64,000 nucleotides of DNA from Saccharothrix syringae (GCF_009498035.1 NZ_CP034550.1:6138001-6202000), one strand, 5' to 3'. Positions 1-8,933 are shown, counted from the first letter of the stretch. A program made the numbers and translations. Notes: a model not told the origin generated them from the sequence alone.

Positions 1-165
1 CTCCCCGGCATCGGCGTAGGTCTGCCGGTGCAACCGTTCCTGGCGGATGCCCGGCGCCGGCAGCGCGGCGCAGGTCGTTGCGGTCGACGCAGGGCCGGCG
101 GCGGGTCGACCAGCGGGGACGCGGGATCGTGGTGTGGCGGCTCACCTCGGCCCACCGCCCGGTCG
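1..165 (-). other. Left edge: possible start of a further coupled CDS
   Basis: A GTG at 169-167 overlaps the stop codon (168-166) of the neighbouring XRE gene as GTGA, the same arrangement used by every other pair in this operon, so a further gene may begin here and run off the window. The reading from 169 has high G+C third positions down to about position 50. After that another frame looks better, so there may be an indel. No product is recognised. Confidence 0.3.
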
Positions 166-735
166 TCACTGCGGATCGTGAGGGGATGCCCTGTTCGTCG
201 TGGCGGGGTGTCGATGTGGTCTGTACGGGCACGTGGGCCAGGTCGTGAAGTCCGGCGAGCACGTCGTGGGCGTTGTGGCCCGCGGCCGGCAGGGCCGCCA
301 TGGCGTGGGGGGTGAACCGCACCGGCGCGATCGGCGCGACGCTGCGCGCCGTCCGGGCCCGGCCCCGGGGCACCAGCGGCTGGAGTCGTGGGTCGCTGCT
401 GCGGGCCAGGCGCGTGAGGTCGACCCACAGCCCCCGAAGCCCATGGTGTGGGTTTGGGCGCGTGCTTCGGCGTTGTGCAGCAGGACCGAGGCCGGCAGAC
501 CCAGCACCGCGGCGAGTTCGGCCAGGCGCAGCACGCTCGGGGTCCGGGTGCCGAGTTCGTAGCCGGCCAGGATCTGCAGGCACAACGTGCCTTCGGTCTC
601 GCCCTCGGTGTCGGGGTGGGCGGCGCGCCAGTCCGGCAGTGCCCGGCGAAGGTCCTGACGGGTCCAGCCGAGCGTGTCGCGTGCCTGGCGGAGTTCGGCG
701 TCCAGCGCCGGCCGGAGCCGGTCGAGCGGGTTCAC
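166..735 (-). CDS. XRE-type helix-turn-helix protein, apparent frameshift in C-terminal half
   Basis: The GTG start at 735 overlaps the stop of the upstream regulator by 4 bp (GTGA), so translation is probably coupled. Residues 1-90 look like an XRE/Cro-type helix-turn-helix: a 'TRQDLRRALPDW' helix, then a 'LAGYELGTRTPSVLRLAELAAVLG' type recognition region read in pieces. From about position 442 the annotated frame becomes Arg/Ser-rich. The frame reached by adding one G in the run there instead gives normal-looking protein (WVDLTRLARSSDPRLQPLV, then AHDVLAGLHDLAHVPVQ). The real protein is therefore probably longer and runs in that frame, unless the gene is truly broken. Function is inferred as a DNA-binding partner of the neighbouring DUF5753 regulator. 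No target is known. Confidence 0.6.
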   Translation of the reverse strand: MNPLDRLRPALDAELRQARDTLGWTRQDLRRALPDWRAAHPDTEGETEGTLCLQILAGYELGTRTPSVLRLAELAAVLGLPASVLLHNAEARAQTHTMGFGGCGSTSRAWPAAATHDSSRWCPGAGPGRRAASRRSRRCGSPPTPWRPCRPRATTPTTCSPDFTTWPTCPYRPHRHPATTNRASPHDPQ

Positions 736-1727
736 GGTGCCTCCGGTCGGTCGGGGGACGGGGTGGTGGATGGGGTTGCCGTGGCGCCGGTGGTCGGCTC
801 CGGGGCGTGGAGTTCCTCGGCCAGGAGGCGCAGCCGTGTGGTGGTCGCGGTCCGCGACAGCGCGATGCGGTCCAGCAGGTCCAGCTGTGGCGGGTAGACG
901 TGCTCGTCGCCTTCGGTGAACACGGTGGCGGTGGGGGTTTCGCTGTAGGTCAGAGTCCTGATCGGCTCGGGGAAGGTCATCAGGGTCCAGGACCAGGGCA
1001 TCAGGGTCCAGGCCCAGGGCGGTGCCTCGGGGATGTCGGGGACCAGCCGGATCCGCCACGGATGGTCGTCGTGGCGTGGTGCCAGGGCCAGCAGTTGCCC
1101 GTGTGCGATCGTGTCGTCGCCGAGGCTGCCCAGGGCGGCGCGTCCCAGGGCGGCCTCGTGCAGGTACACGGTCACCGTGGGGGCGGGTGTGCGGTCGAGC
1201 AGTCGTTGTTGGCGTGCCATGCGGAGGTCGACACGTCTGGCGGCGTCGGGCAGGTGCGCGAGGACGGCGCGGGCGTAGTCCTCGGTCTGTACCAGATCGG
1301 GTATGCGCAGGCGGCTGTAGATCGTGATCGTCGTGGCGATGTCCTCGTGGGCGGCCAGCATCGCCAGGTCGTCGGGGGCCAGTGCCGGATGCGCGCGCAC
1401 GACGTGGTCGGCGGCGGGTTCCTGGAGCAGGTGGTGGACCCGCGCGTGGGTGGGGAGGTCGCTGTGGCAGGCGCCGAGGAGCCGGGCGACGTCGAGGGGG
1501 TTCGTGCCGCGCCTGCCCCGTTCCAGGTGGTGCAGCATGCCGTCCGTCCAGCCCATCACGGACAGCAGTTGTTTGACGGTGACCTGGGAGGCCAGTCGGG
1601 CGCGGCGCAGTTCCCGGCCCAGTTCCCTGCGCTGGGCGCTGCCGCCCTCATTGAGCAACGGACGTGACGTGCCGGGCAATACACACTGCCTTTCTGCCTG
1701 GGACAACGGGATGTGCGGGCCGGTCAC
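732..1727 (-). CDS. XRE family regulator with C-terminal DUF5753
   Basis: This 331-aa protein has an N-terminal Cro/C1-type helix-turn-helix at about residues 32-90 (RRELGRELRRARLASQVTVK, then a YL..E-like 'GMLHHLERGRRGTNP') and a DUF5753 ligand/partner domain from about residue 120 to 300. The DUF5753 hallmark 'RIPDLVQTEDYARAVL' is clearly visible. The family occurs in large numbers in actinomycetes, often beside short partner proteins (Scr1-like pairs), where it acts as a DNA-binding regulator. The GTG start at 1727 was chosen because it forms a 4-bp GTGA overlap with the upstream TPR-like gene, and the stop overlaps the next XRE gene in the same way. The regulated promoter is unknown; autoregulation of this operon is the simplest guess. 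Confidence 0.85.
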   Translation of the reverse strand: MTGPHIPLSQAERQCVLPGTSRPLLNEGGSAQRRELGRELRRARLASQVTVKQLLSVMGWTDGMLHHLERGRRGTNPLDVARLLGACHSDLPTHARVHHLLQEPAADHVVRAHPALAPDDLAMLAAHEDIATTITIYSRLRIPDLVQTEDYARAVLAHLPDAARRVDLRMARQQRLLDRTPAPTVTVYLHEAALGRAALGSLGDDTIAHGQLLALAPRHDDHPWRIRLVPDIPEAPPWAWTLMPWSWTLMTFPEPIRTLTYSETPTATVFTEGDEHVYPPQLDLLDRIALSRTATTTRLRLLAEELHAPEPTTGATATPSTTPSPDRPEAP

Positions 1728-2575
1728 GGCCCGGGTGCGGTGAGCGGGTCGGGTCGGCCGGTCCCGGTGATCACCGGGGCGGGCCAGGCGGGCGTGCCGA
1801 ACTCGGCCAGCATGGCCGCGGCCGCGGTGGGGTCGGTGGCGGTCATCGCCGCGACCGGGTCCGGCCCGCCGGTGCGCGCCGCCGGGCCCGCGACACTCAC
1901 CGCGGCCCGGGCCGCGGTGAAGTGCCGTTCGCGTCCGGCCTGGTCGGGTTGCGCCCAGCCCAGCAGGACCAGGCAGACGGCGTGCTCGGCGGCGGCCGCC
2001 GCCGAGAACCGCAGGCGGTGACCCCGCAGGTCCCGGTACAGCTGCGCGGCCCGGGTCAGGTGGTGGTCGGCGGCGTCGGGCCGGCCGACTTCGAGCATGA
2101 CCGCGCCCAGCTCCCGCAGCGCCCAGGCCCGCAACAGCTCGTCGGGCACCTGGAGGAGCTGGAGGAGCTCCAGGAACTCCTCCAGCGCGTCGGCCACCTC
2201 GTGCAGCACGCCCACCGCCCGGTGCAGGCGCGCCAGGGCGTGCAGGGCGTCGCGGTAGCCGGCCACCGTGGCGGGGATCGGCGTGGCGGTGCTCGGTGCG
2301 GTGTCGGCGCGGGCGCGCCACACCGCCAGGGCGCGCAGGCCCATCCCGTGGGCCAGGCGGTGCTGACCGGCGCGGGCGTAGAAGTCGCAGGCGGCGTGCA
2401 GCAGCCCGGCCACCTCGGGCGAGGTCGGGGCGCGGTCGGCCAGGTGCTCGGTCAGGTCGCGCAGCCGCCGCATCCGCTCCGCCGGGACCTCCGCGGGGGT
2501 GGCCGCCCACTGCTGCGCCAGCGACGCTGCCAGCACGGCCACGTCGTCCCAGGGGCCTTCCGCGGCCGGGCTCAC
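1724..2575 (-). CDS. Alpha-helical TPR-like protein of unknown function
   Basis: The 283-aa product is almost entirely predicted helical and Ala/Leu/Arg-rich. Repeated helix pairs such as 'LLHAACDFYARAGQHRLAHG', 'DALHALARLHRAVGVLHEVA' and 'RAAQLYRDLRG' resemble degenerate TPR units, the usual signature of actinomycete regulator-associated TPR proteins. The GTG at 2575 overlaps the preceding stop by 4 bp (GTGA), and its own stop overlaps the start of the DUF5753 regulator. This places it in a translationally coupled chain of small genes. A protein-protein interaction role with the downstream XRE proteins is inferred from this context. No catalytic motif is visible. Confidence 0.75.
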   Translation of the reverse strand: MSPAAEGPWDDVAVLAASLAQQWAATPAEVPAERMRRLRDLTEHLADRAPTSPEVAGLLHAACDFYARAGQHRLAHGMGLRALAVWRARADTAPSTATPIPATVAGYRDALHALARLHRAVGVLHEVADALEEFLELLQLLQVPDELLRAWALRELGAVMLEVGRPDAADHHLTRAAQLYRDLRGHRLRFSAAAAAEHAVCLVLLGWAQPDQAGRERHFTAARAAVSVAGPAARTGGPDPVAAMTATDPTAAAAMLAEFGTPAWPAPVITGTGRPDPLTAPGP

Positions 2576-2913
2576 GCGGCCTGCCCGAACGTCTCGGCCC
2601 GGCGGGCGAGCCGGGTGATCGTCTCCTCGGTCGACCGAGCGTGGAGTTGTCCGCGCTGTCGGCCCGGTCGGAGCCGGTGTGCGTACTGCGCCACGATGTC
2701 CGGGGCGTCGTGGAAGACGGTGGCGGTCGCGTGGGTCGACGAGGCGAACGGCGTTCCCGTGGTGGTCTCGGCCAGCATCACCGCGTCGATGACCGCCCGC
2801 GTCGTCGAGTGGTTCGTCCCGTCCAGGGACAGCAGCGACTCGCGCACCCCGTTCAGGAGCGTCGGCAGTTTGTCCCCGCGGGGTGGGCGGGCGGGCAGAG
2901 GCGTGCGGGGCAT
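2572..2913 (-). CDS. Hypothetical 113-aa protein, first gene of the coupled chain
   Basis: The product has no recognisable domain. The ATG at 2913 was chosen because the sequence upstream in the same frame is His/Pro-rich and not protein-like, whereas from here it reads as an ordinary soluble protein (for example 'LLNGVRESLLSLDGTNHS', 'AVIDAVMLAE'). It ends in a 4-bp GTGA overlap with the TPR-like gene. It is therefore the probable promoter-proximal member of a four-gene minus-strand operon that ends in two XRE regulators. Roughly 80 bp separates it from the upstream gene that stops at 2994. Confidence 0.6.
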   Translation of the reverse strand: MPRTPLPARPPRGDKLPTLLNGVRESLLSLDGTNHSTTRAVIDAVMLAETTTGTPFASSTHATATVFHDAPDIVAQYAHRLRPGRQRGQLHARSTEETITRLARRAETFGQAA

Positions 2914-2993
2914 GGTGTCGTGGTCCTCGTAACAGGTGATGCCGGCCCGGTCGGGTTCGGCGTTGTGGTCCAGGTGGTGGGGCGGGGGTGCTC

Positions 2994-4199
2994 TCACCGC
3001 ACGGTGAGCGGGTGGTGGCGCCCTTGGCTGGTGAGCCAGTTGACGCGCCACCGGATGGGCGCCCCCTGGGGACCTTTGAAGTGGCCTTGGACGGGATGGT
3101 CCTTGTGGTGGCGGCAGGTTCCTTGCTGGTGCTTATGGGTGTCCAGGCACTTGTTCTGCCGGTACTGGCCGACCAGGTGGCGGTGCTCCAGCGGTCCCCA
3201 CAGTCTCCCGGGGTTGGCAGGATGGGCGGGCTGTGTGCGGTGTCGGCTGCGCAGGCGAACCACGTGCACGTGCCCGGTGTCGTGGATGCCGGCGCGGCGG
3301 TCGCGTTTGCGTTCGCTGGTCGGCACGTGCACGAGATCGGTTTCGCCGAGCGCGTCCGTGGTGGGGCCGAGCGAGTGCAGTTGGAACAGCGCGTAGAGCG
3401 TCTGGAGCCAGGGTTGGGCGTAGAGGGGCAGAGTCGGGGATCGCAGTGGCTTTCCGATCTTCACCGTCGACTGGCCGTACCAGACGAGTTCGGCGCACTG
3501 CTCGGCTTGGAGTTCCCGCTGCATCGCTCGTGCCTGAGAGCCGGCGGTCGTCGTGCGGCCGTTGTCCCGGTTGACGGCGACGACGGTGTCGGGGGGAAGG
3601 CGGGCCCAGAGGTTTTCGGGCTGGGGGGTGTAGAAGGACACCCTGAGGCTGTCGTTCCCGTCGAGGACGCCGCGTGCCCAGCTTGCTCCGACGATAGGCA
3701 CCGGCCAGGTCGCTGCGGGATCGAGCCAGATCGGTCGCTGCGCGGTGCGGTATCCCAGCTTGTCCACCAGCCGCATGCGGAAGCCGCCGATGGGCTCCTC
3801 GAACAACGCGAACCCGCTCTGGCTGGGCAGGTAGTCGGCTTCGAGTCGGGTGGCGGGGGTGTCGGCCGCGAGGTTGAGCGCCATCAACGTCATGTCCGGG
3901 TCGACCTGGTACAACGGCGCGCCGCCGAGCAGGTCGGCCTCGAAGTCCAGCATCCGCAGCACGTCGAGGTCGAGTTGGTCGTCGCGCTGTGGTGCCTCGC
4001 GAAACCACAACGGGTCGGTGGTGGCGACCTGGTGGTGGTACTTCTCTATCGTCTTGGCGATGAACTGCGAGGTCATGAGGTGATCGCGGACGTCCCTGCG
4101 CACGCGGGGCAGTTCGGCGGGCGCCGTGGCCCGCCACCGCGGAGGGCGTTGCAGTTGTTGTTGCAGCTCGGCGGGGACATCCGGAGAAATGATCATCAC
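2994..4199 (-). CDS. Uncharacterised 401-aa protein with His/Cys-rich tail
   Basis: I do not recognise this family. The body (residues about 1-300) is soluble and well composed, with segments such as 'LEADYLPSQSGFALFEEP', 'WPVPIVGASWARGVLDG' and 'AELVWYGQSTVKIGKPLRSP'. The last 110 residues are basic and His-rich with two Cys (CLDTHKHQQGTC, then RHHKDHP), which could bind metal or nucleic acid. Start: consecutive ATG codons at 4199 and 4196 follow a GAGGAC ribosome-binding-like stretch; 4199 is used. Proteins of this style occur next to mobile or regulatory loci in actinomycetes, but I assign no function. Confidence 0.7.
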   Translation of the reverse strand: MMIISPDVPAELQQQLQRPPRWRATAPAELPRVRRDVRDHLMTSQFIAKTIEKYHHQVATTDPLWFREAPQRDDQLDLDVLRMLDFEADLLGGAPLYQVDPDMTLMALNLAADTPATRLEADYLPSQSGFALFEEPIGGFRMRLVDKLGYRTAQRPIWLDPAATWPVPIVGASWARGVLDGNDSLRVSFYTPQPENLWARLPPDTVVAVNRDNGRTTTAGSQARAMQRELQAEQCAELVWYGQSTVKIGKPLRSPTLPLYAQPWLQTLYALFQLHSLGPTTDALGETDLVHVPTSERKRDRRAGIHDTGHVHVVRLRSRHRTQPAHPANPGRLWGPLEHRHLVGQYRQNKCLDTHKHQQGTCRHHKDHPVQGHFKGPQGAPIRWRVNWLTSQGRHHPLTVR

Positions 4200-4385
4200 A
4201 GTCCTCGGCCCACGACCAGCGGTGAAGGTGGTCGTGGAGAAGTTCGTCGACCGGAGGGTTGGTCAGGCGCTTCGGGTCGGATCCACGGCGGTGGCCGGGG
4301 CCGCGACGAGCGCCGGGTGATGCCTGGCGGACAACGCGGAGGTGTCCTGGTGTGCATGGCCGCCCGGATGAGGGGAACGTCCAGG

Positions 4386-5315
4386 TCAGTGACCTCGGCC
4401 GGGGCGGCGCAGCAGCCAGCGGGGGTCCAGCGCGGTACCCGTGATCGCGAAGAACAGCGGCATGATGACGAACACGATCACCGCCGATGGCAGTCCGCCC
4501 AGGCCCGCCGCGGTGAGTACGGGGAGCGTGAACGCCGCGACCAGGTCGTAGAGCGTGTGTCCGACGACGATGCCCGCCAGGTTGCGGTGGTATCGCCACC
4601 CGGCGACGGTCAGCAGCACCGGCGCGACGAGGAACAGGGCCGTCGGGCCGGCGTCCAGGTGGTAGGAGACCTGCACCACGACGACGATCGCCGGTGCCCA
4701 CGCGGTGTCGGCGACGGTGCGGCCCCTCCCGGCGGGCAGGTGCTCCAGGACCACCCACACCAGCATCAACGCGACGACCGATTCGACCAGGCCGGCGGCC
4801 ATCGCGTGCTGGACGTCGAGAAGCCAGGGGCGGCTCCGGGCGCGCTCGCCGAACATCAGGGCGCCCAGGCCGGGCACGACGGCACCGACGAGCGCCAGCA
4901 GCGGCCCGGCGACGGTGGCGACCGGGCAGACCACGCGCAGGTAGTAGGCCAGCGCGTAGCGGGTGGTGGTGCCGAGGATCGGCCGCAGACCGGCGGTGTG
5001 GCTGTTGGTCGCCATCCGGACGCATGCCACCGTGATCACCGCGGCGGCGCAGTAGATGAGGTTGCGGGTGGCCAGGTCGGCATCCGATGCCGCCTGCGGT
5101 GGCAGGCCGGCGGCGATCCTGTGCACGTGCTCGATGTTCCTGCCCCACTGCAAGGCGAGGAACACCGACCCGGCCGCGCACGCGGCGGCCAGCATCCACC
5201 GTCGCGTGCCGGTGGCCCGCACGACCGGCTCGTCCGGCGCCGCGATCGGCCCGGGGCGCCAGAACGTCGCGACCGGCGGCGTCGCTGCCGGAGAACCGGT
5301 ATCGGTGGTGGTCAT
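4386..5315 (-). CDS. CPBP-like intramembrane protease-fold membrane protein
   Basis: This 309-aa polytopic membrane protein has about eight hydrophobic segments. In the C-terminal half, 'VVVQVSYHLDAGP' and 'IVVGHTLYDLVAA' match the second (FxxxH-like) and third (HxxxD/N) motifs of the CPBP (Abi/CAAX protease) fold. The first motif, normally EExxxR, is represented only by 'VVLEHL', so catalysis is uncertain. Family members cleave or bind within the membrane and include bacteriocin-immunity and prenyl-protease-like proteins. The ATG at 5315 is supported by a strong AGGAGG at 5321-5326. Its leader contains the four 14-bp repeats listed separately. It appears to be a single-gene unit. Confidence 0.75.
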   Translation of the reverse strand: MTTTDTGSPAATPPVATFWRPGPIAAPDEPVVRATGTRRWMLAAACAAGSVFLALQWGRNIEHVHRIAAGLPPQAASDADLATRNLIYCAAAVITVACVRMATNSHTAGLRPILGTTTRYALAYYLRVVCPVATVAGPLLALVGAVVPGLGALMFGERARSRPWLLDVQHAMAAGLVESVVALMLVWVVLEHLPAGRGRTVADTAWAPAIVVVVQVSYHLDAGPTALFLVAPVLLTVAGWRYHRNLAGIVVGHTLYDLVAAFTLPVLTAAGLGGLPSAVIVFVIMPLFFAITGTALDPRWLLRRPGRGH

Positions 5316-5349
5316 CGGTTCCTCCTGTGGGTGGACGGGTGGGCGAGAC

Positions 5350-5405
5350 GGAGGCGGCGCGGCGGAGGCGGCGCGGCGGAGGCGGCGCGGCGGAGGCGGC
5401 GCGGC
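5350..5405 (-). repeat. Four perfect 14-bp tandem repeats in the 5' leader of the CPBP-like gene
   Basis: Plus-strand unit GGAGGCGGCGCGGC occurs four times without a mismatch, 35-90 bp upstream of the ATG at 5315. In the mRNA sense each unit carries CCTCC, complementary to the AGGAGG ribosome-binding site of that gene, so copy number could influence translation (inference). Confidence 0.9.
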
Positions 5406-6435
5406 GTGCCGCCCGGTCCGCGGACGGGCAACGCCGAGCCCGTACCGGGCGGGTGGGCTGCCGTGCGGGCAGGCGGCCGGTACGAGGCCGATCCCGGCCG
5501 GCAGCGGCACCCGCGGCCCCGCGGATGCCGGCGTGTCGCGGGTGTCGTGCGCGGGCCACTGGTGGGCGGCCGGTCGACCGGTGGCAGGGCGGTCCGGGCG
5601 GGGCGGCCTGTCGGATCGTCGCCCGGTGGCCGGTGCGGGGCGGGCAGCAGCATGCAGTCGGCCGCCGCCGACTCGTGGCGGGGTGGAACTCGGTGCGCGC
5701 TTGAGACACGTCGGGGCCCGTTCGGGGCGCCCGGCGGCGAACAGCGTCCCGGCGACGCGCCCTGACACGTTCGCTCGACCGGTGGAATCGACGCCAGTGG
5801 AATCGACGTCGCCCGGTGCCCGGTCGATCCGATGTGCCAGGGCCGCCTTGCCGACGGGTCCAGGGCAGCGGTCGCACGCCGGGCAAGCCGGACGTGGCCC
5901 GTGTCCCGGCCCGTGTGCGACATCCACTCCCCCGCACCGCCCGGGACGGTGGTGGTTACGTCGTGATCGGGTGGTTACGTCGTGATCGTCGAGTGCGGTG
6001 TGGGCGTGCACCGGTGCGACGTCCGGTCCGAGAACCCGGAGGCGATGCCGGAGCCGCTGGTGGACCGTGGGCGGTGGCCCGGCGGCGAACGGCTCACGGA
6101 CGTCGGTCGGCGCCGTCGCGGCGCAGCGCGGGATGTTGGAAGCCGGGTGCGGCTGCCCCGGCAGTCCCACCCTGGTCGCGGTGTCGGGCCTGGGCCCGGG
6201 CCGTTGGCGGATCCGCGTGGCGTGGCTCGGTGCGCTGCGGGCTTGGATGAGGGTGAGGTGCGTGGGCACAGGTCGTGGGTCCTTGGTTGTGGTGATTACG
6301 CCCGCGAGGACGCAAGGGTGGGCAGCGGGCGCGTCGGGCACCGCACTGGGCCGCCGGTCACGCCGGCGATGCCGGCACCCCGGTCCGGTTGCCTCGACGG
6401 CGGGGTGATGAGGTCGCTTGCGTCGGGGACATCGG
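5406..6435. other. About 1 kb with no convincing gene
   Basis: All reading frames here are Arg/Pro/Gly-rich and look like GC-driven spurious ORFs. Visible structure is limited to the pair of 18-bp repeats at 5952-5988 and a 12-bp direct repeat (GTGGAATCGACG) near 5780-5805. The stretch may hold the promoter of the CPBP-like gene or a decayed gene. Confidence 0.6.
5952..5988. repeat. Tandem 18-bp direct repeat, 19-bp period
   Basis: GTGGTTACGTCGTGATCG occurs at 5952-5969 and again at 5971-5988, perfectly conserved. The near two-turn periodicity is compatible with a cooperative protein-binding site. No gene start lies close, so the role is unknown. Confidence 0.85.
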
Positions 6436-7305
6436 TCACAGCGGACCCGCAGTTGCGGGTTCGGCGTTGACCGCCAGACACACCGGGGGCGCGGGGACGT
6501 CGACGTCGACCTCGGGACACCATCGGTTGGCGCGTTGCACGGGCGCTTGCACTGTCCAACCGGCCCGCTCGACCGCGGCCGCCAGTGCCCGCTCCGGGCC
6601 GGGCCCCGGGCGGGCGGCGGTCTTGAGTGCCGCGGAGACCACCAGCAGCGACCCGACCGGCAGGATCCGGCGCCAGCCCGCCAACACCGATCCCCATCCA
6701 CCGGTGCCGTCGAGGTGCTCGGCCAGTCCCACCGCCACCAGCACGACCGGATCACACGGCGCGCACCGCTCGGTGATCAGCACCCGGGTCCACGTCGAGA
6801 TCGGCAGGCGGGGGTCGGCGAGCACCACCGCGTACCGGGATTCCCCGACGAGCCGGCGTCCCAACGCGGCCTCGATGCCGTCGGAGCACACGTAGGTCAC
6901 CGTGGCCTGCGGCTGGTCGGCCAGGACCGTGTGCGGCGCGCCGACGCCTCCCGGCCCGCACCCCAGGTCCACGAACCGCCGCAGCCCTCGGGCGGCGGCA
7001 TGGCGCACCGCGCGACGTTGGAAGGCCCGACTCGCCACCGCGGCCGCCCTGCACTCGGGACAGGCCCTGAGCCACTGCCCGGCCAGGTCGCGGTCGACCC
7101 GGAAGTTGTGACCTCCTCCCACGAGATAGTCCGTCGCGCGCCCGGGGTGCGCGACGCCGGGACCGATGCCCGACACGTGCGGCGGTGGCGCCGTGCCCGG
7201 GGCGTCTACTGCCGATGCCCCGGCATCACCGGTTCCGTCGCCGACGAAGGCGGTGATGCCGTCTCCGGGTCGTACCGACGACGTGGCGGGCACGTTCTGG
7301 TCCAC
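6436..7305 (-). CDS. SAM-dependent methyltransferase, Methyltransf_19 (DUF574) type
   Basis: The 289-aa product carries the markers of the actinobacterial Methyltransf_19 family: 'RATDYLVGGGHNFRVDRDLA' (family signature DYxxGGxxNfxaDR), 'RAFQRRAVRHAA', and the SAM-binding motif I 'RFVDLGCGPGG' near residue 112. Members are predicted SAM-binding methyltransferases of unknown substrate and are often found beside XRE-DUF5753 regulators. The first ~50 residues are low-complexity and may not be translated; the GTG at 7305 is the longest option. It stands alone between two gene-poor stretches. Confidence 0.85.
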   Translation of the reverse strand: MDQNVPATSSVRPGDGITAFVGDGTGDAGASAVDAPGTAPPPHVSGIGPGVAHPGRATDYLVGGGHNFRVDRDLAGQWLRACPECRAAAVASRAFQRRAVRHAAARGLRRFVDLGCGPGGVGAPHTVLADQPQATVTYVCSDGIEAALGRRLVGESRYAVVLADPRLPISTWTRVLITERCAPCDPVVLVAVGLAEHLDGTGGWGSVLAGWRRILPVGSLLVVSAALKTAARPGPGPERALAAAVERAGWTVQAPVQRANRWCPEVDVDVPAPPVCLAVNAEPATAGPL

Positions 7306-8015
7306 TCTGGATTCACCCCTCGTGTGGAGCGTTGACGGTGGCCGACGATCTGGGCGCTCTCGGCTGGTGGCCTCGGCAGGAATCGGATCCGCGCCGCAGT
7401 GTCACGGCGCCCGTCTCCGCAGCGCGGACCACGGGGATGCCGGTGGCGTGCGGTGGTCGACGCAGTGGTCGACGCGGTCGCTCGCCGGTGGTGGGCCGGG
7501 GCGCGACGCGGTGGCGGAGGCCGGGGTGCAGGCGGGCGGCGGTGCAGGCGGCATCGGCCGGGTGGGACCGCTGCGGTGAACCGGTGGGGAGGGGGCGGCG
7601 TATGCGGTGGTTGCGGTGGACGGGCCGTGTCGAGAAGAAGGTCGCCACGGCCGGGACCGGTAGGAAGACCACGCCTGTCGCCACAGTCGGCACAGCGGGC
7701 GCGGGCCGGTCGCGCAGCACCAACTCGCCGCCGCCACTCTGGTCGGCCGCCACCCGCCGGTGCCGCGGGGCCGGTCGAGCAGCGGGTACCGCCTTGCCCA
7801 CCGCCCGCACCGGCACCGCCGCAGCGGCGACACCGGGCAGGCATCGGGCAGCACAGGTCACGGTGCGACCGACGCGGTGCCCTGCGGCGCGGTCGGGTCC
7901 CCGCTCGATGCGGTGTGCCGGGGTGGCGGACATGGACGGTGATCTCTGTGTTCGGGAGGGTGCGGCAGCGGGTCGTGCGCCGGCGGGCTCGGCCGGTGGC
8001 GGCCGGTCGGGTGGG
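7306..8015. other. About 0.7 kb without a supported gene
   Basis: Long ORFs exist in several frames on both strands, but all are Arg/Pro/Ala-rich with no protein-like periodicity or motif. I could not identify a gene, repeat or structured RNA here. It separates the methyltransferase from the end of the DUF5753 operon. Confidence 0.5.
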
Positions 8016-8933
8016 TCAGGCCGTGGTGGCAGCCGCCGACACCGCAGGTGGGGCGCCCGCCCTGGAGGGCGTCACCGTGGCCTGCTCCGGCGGGTTCCCG
8101 TGGCCGTAGCGCAGGATGAGTTCCACCGATTCGCCCGCCGACAGTGCGATCCTGTCCAGGACCTTGATCTTCTCCTTGTACCGCTCGATGGCCTCGGGGC
8201 TCTCCATGAAGACCGTGGCCATCTCGCCCCTGACGTGGACCAGCGGCGGCAAGGGATCCGGAAAGGCCACCAACGTCCCGGAGTGCCGCAGTTCCGGGAT
8301 GATCGGGGTGGACGCGGGGACCACCCGCAGGACCGCGTCCCACACCTGGCTCTGTGTCACCATGTGCGACATCTGCTTGACCATGGTCCGCCGTGACCCC
8401 ACGGTGCGGATGAGCGCCGATTCCGGCAGGAAGAAAGTGACGTTCGCGCGCCCTTTCCTGGCGAAGTTCCGGATCCGTTCCGACCGGTCGTCGACCACGT
8501 CCTGGTCGCCGGTCAACGCCAGGGTGTAGTCGGAGGTCTGCAGCAGATCGGGGACGAACCGGGCGTCGTAGACGACCATGCGGGCGGCCAGCTCCTCGGT
8601 GATCGCGAGGCAGGCCATCGTGTCGGAGGCGGGGATGTGCAGGCGCGCGAACGGCCCCTGGTGCCCCACCTCCGCGGCCAGCGTCTGGATGCGTTCGCGC
8701 GTCGGCCGATCGGTGCGGAAGACGCCCAGCGCGACCGAGATCTCCTCGGAGCTGGTGTTGCGGTAGCCGTTCTGGAGCTTGCTGACCCATCCCAGGGACC
8801 GGCCCATCGCCTGGGCCATGCCGGCGGTGGAGAACTCTGCTTTCTGTCGTGCGCGGCGCAGTTCTTCGCCGAGTTCCCGGGTGCGGGCGGTGCTGATGCG
8901 CGGGCTGGTGGTGTCTTCGCGTTCGGTGTTCAT
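8016..8933 (-). CDS. XRE family regulator with DUF5753, last gene of five-gene operon
   Basis: This is a 305-aa regulator. The N-terminal helix-turn-helix (about residues 17-75) reads 'ELGEELRRARQKAEF', 'MAQAMGRSLGWVSKLQNGYR'. The DUF5753 domain follows, with 'ARFVPDLLQTSDYTLALTG' and the conserved C-terminal 'DRIALSAGESVELI'. The ATG at 8933 is preceded by a good ACGAGGAACG ribosome-binding site. A GTG at 8993 would overlap the upstream TPR gene's stop as GTGA and is an alternative start. It closes an operon headed by a TauD/TfdA dioxygenase and probably controls it or a partner promoter (inference). Confidence 0.88.
   Translation of the reverse strand: MNTEREDTTSPRISTARTRELGEELRRARQKAEFSTAGMAQAMGRSLGWVSKLQNGYRNTSSEEISVALGVFRTDRPTRERIQTLAAEVGHQGPFARLHIPASDTMACLAITEELAARMVVYDARFVPDLLQTSDYTLALTGDQDVVDDRSERIRNFARKGRANVTFFLPESALIRTVGSRRTMVKQMSHMVTQSQVWDAVLRVVPASTPIIPELRHSGTLVAFPDPLPPLVHVRGEMATVFMESPEAIERYKEKIKVLDRIALSAGESVELILRYGHGNPPEQATVTPSRAGAPPAVSAAATTA

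Noticed and set aside
273..1667. Long plus-strand ORFs antisense to the first operon
   Set aside because: Gly/Arg/Val-rich shadows of the minus-strand genes, which have clear domains and coupled starts.
5312..6470. Several overlapping ORFs in the gene-free kilobase
   Set aside because: Low-complexity composition and no motif; typical of GC-rich non-coding sequence.
7313..7933. 206-aa minus-strand ORF
   Set aside because: Arg/Pro/Ala-rich, no motif and no start signal; could not be supported.
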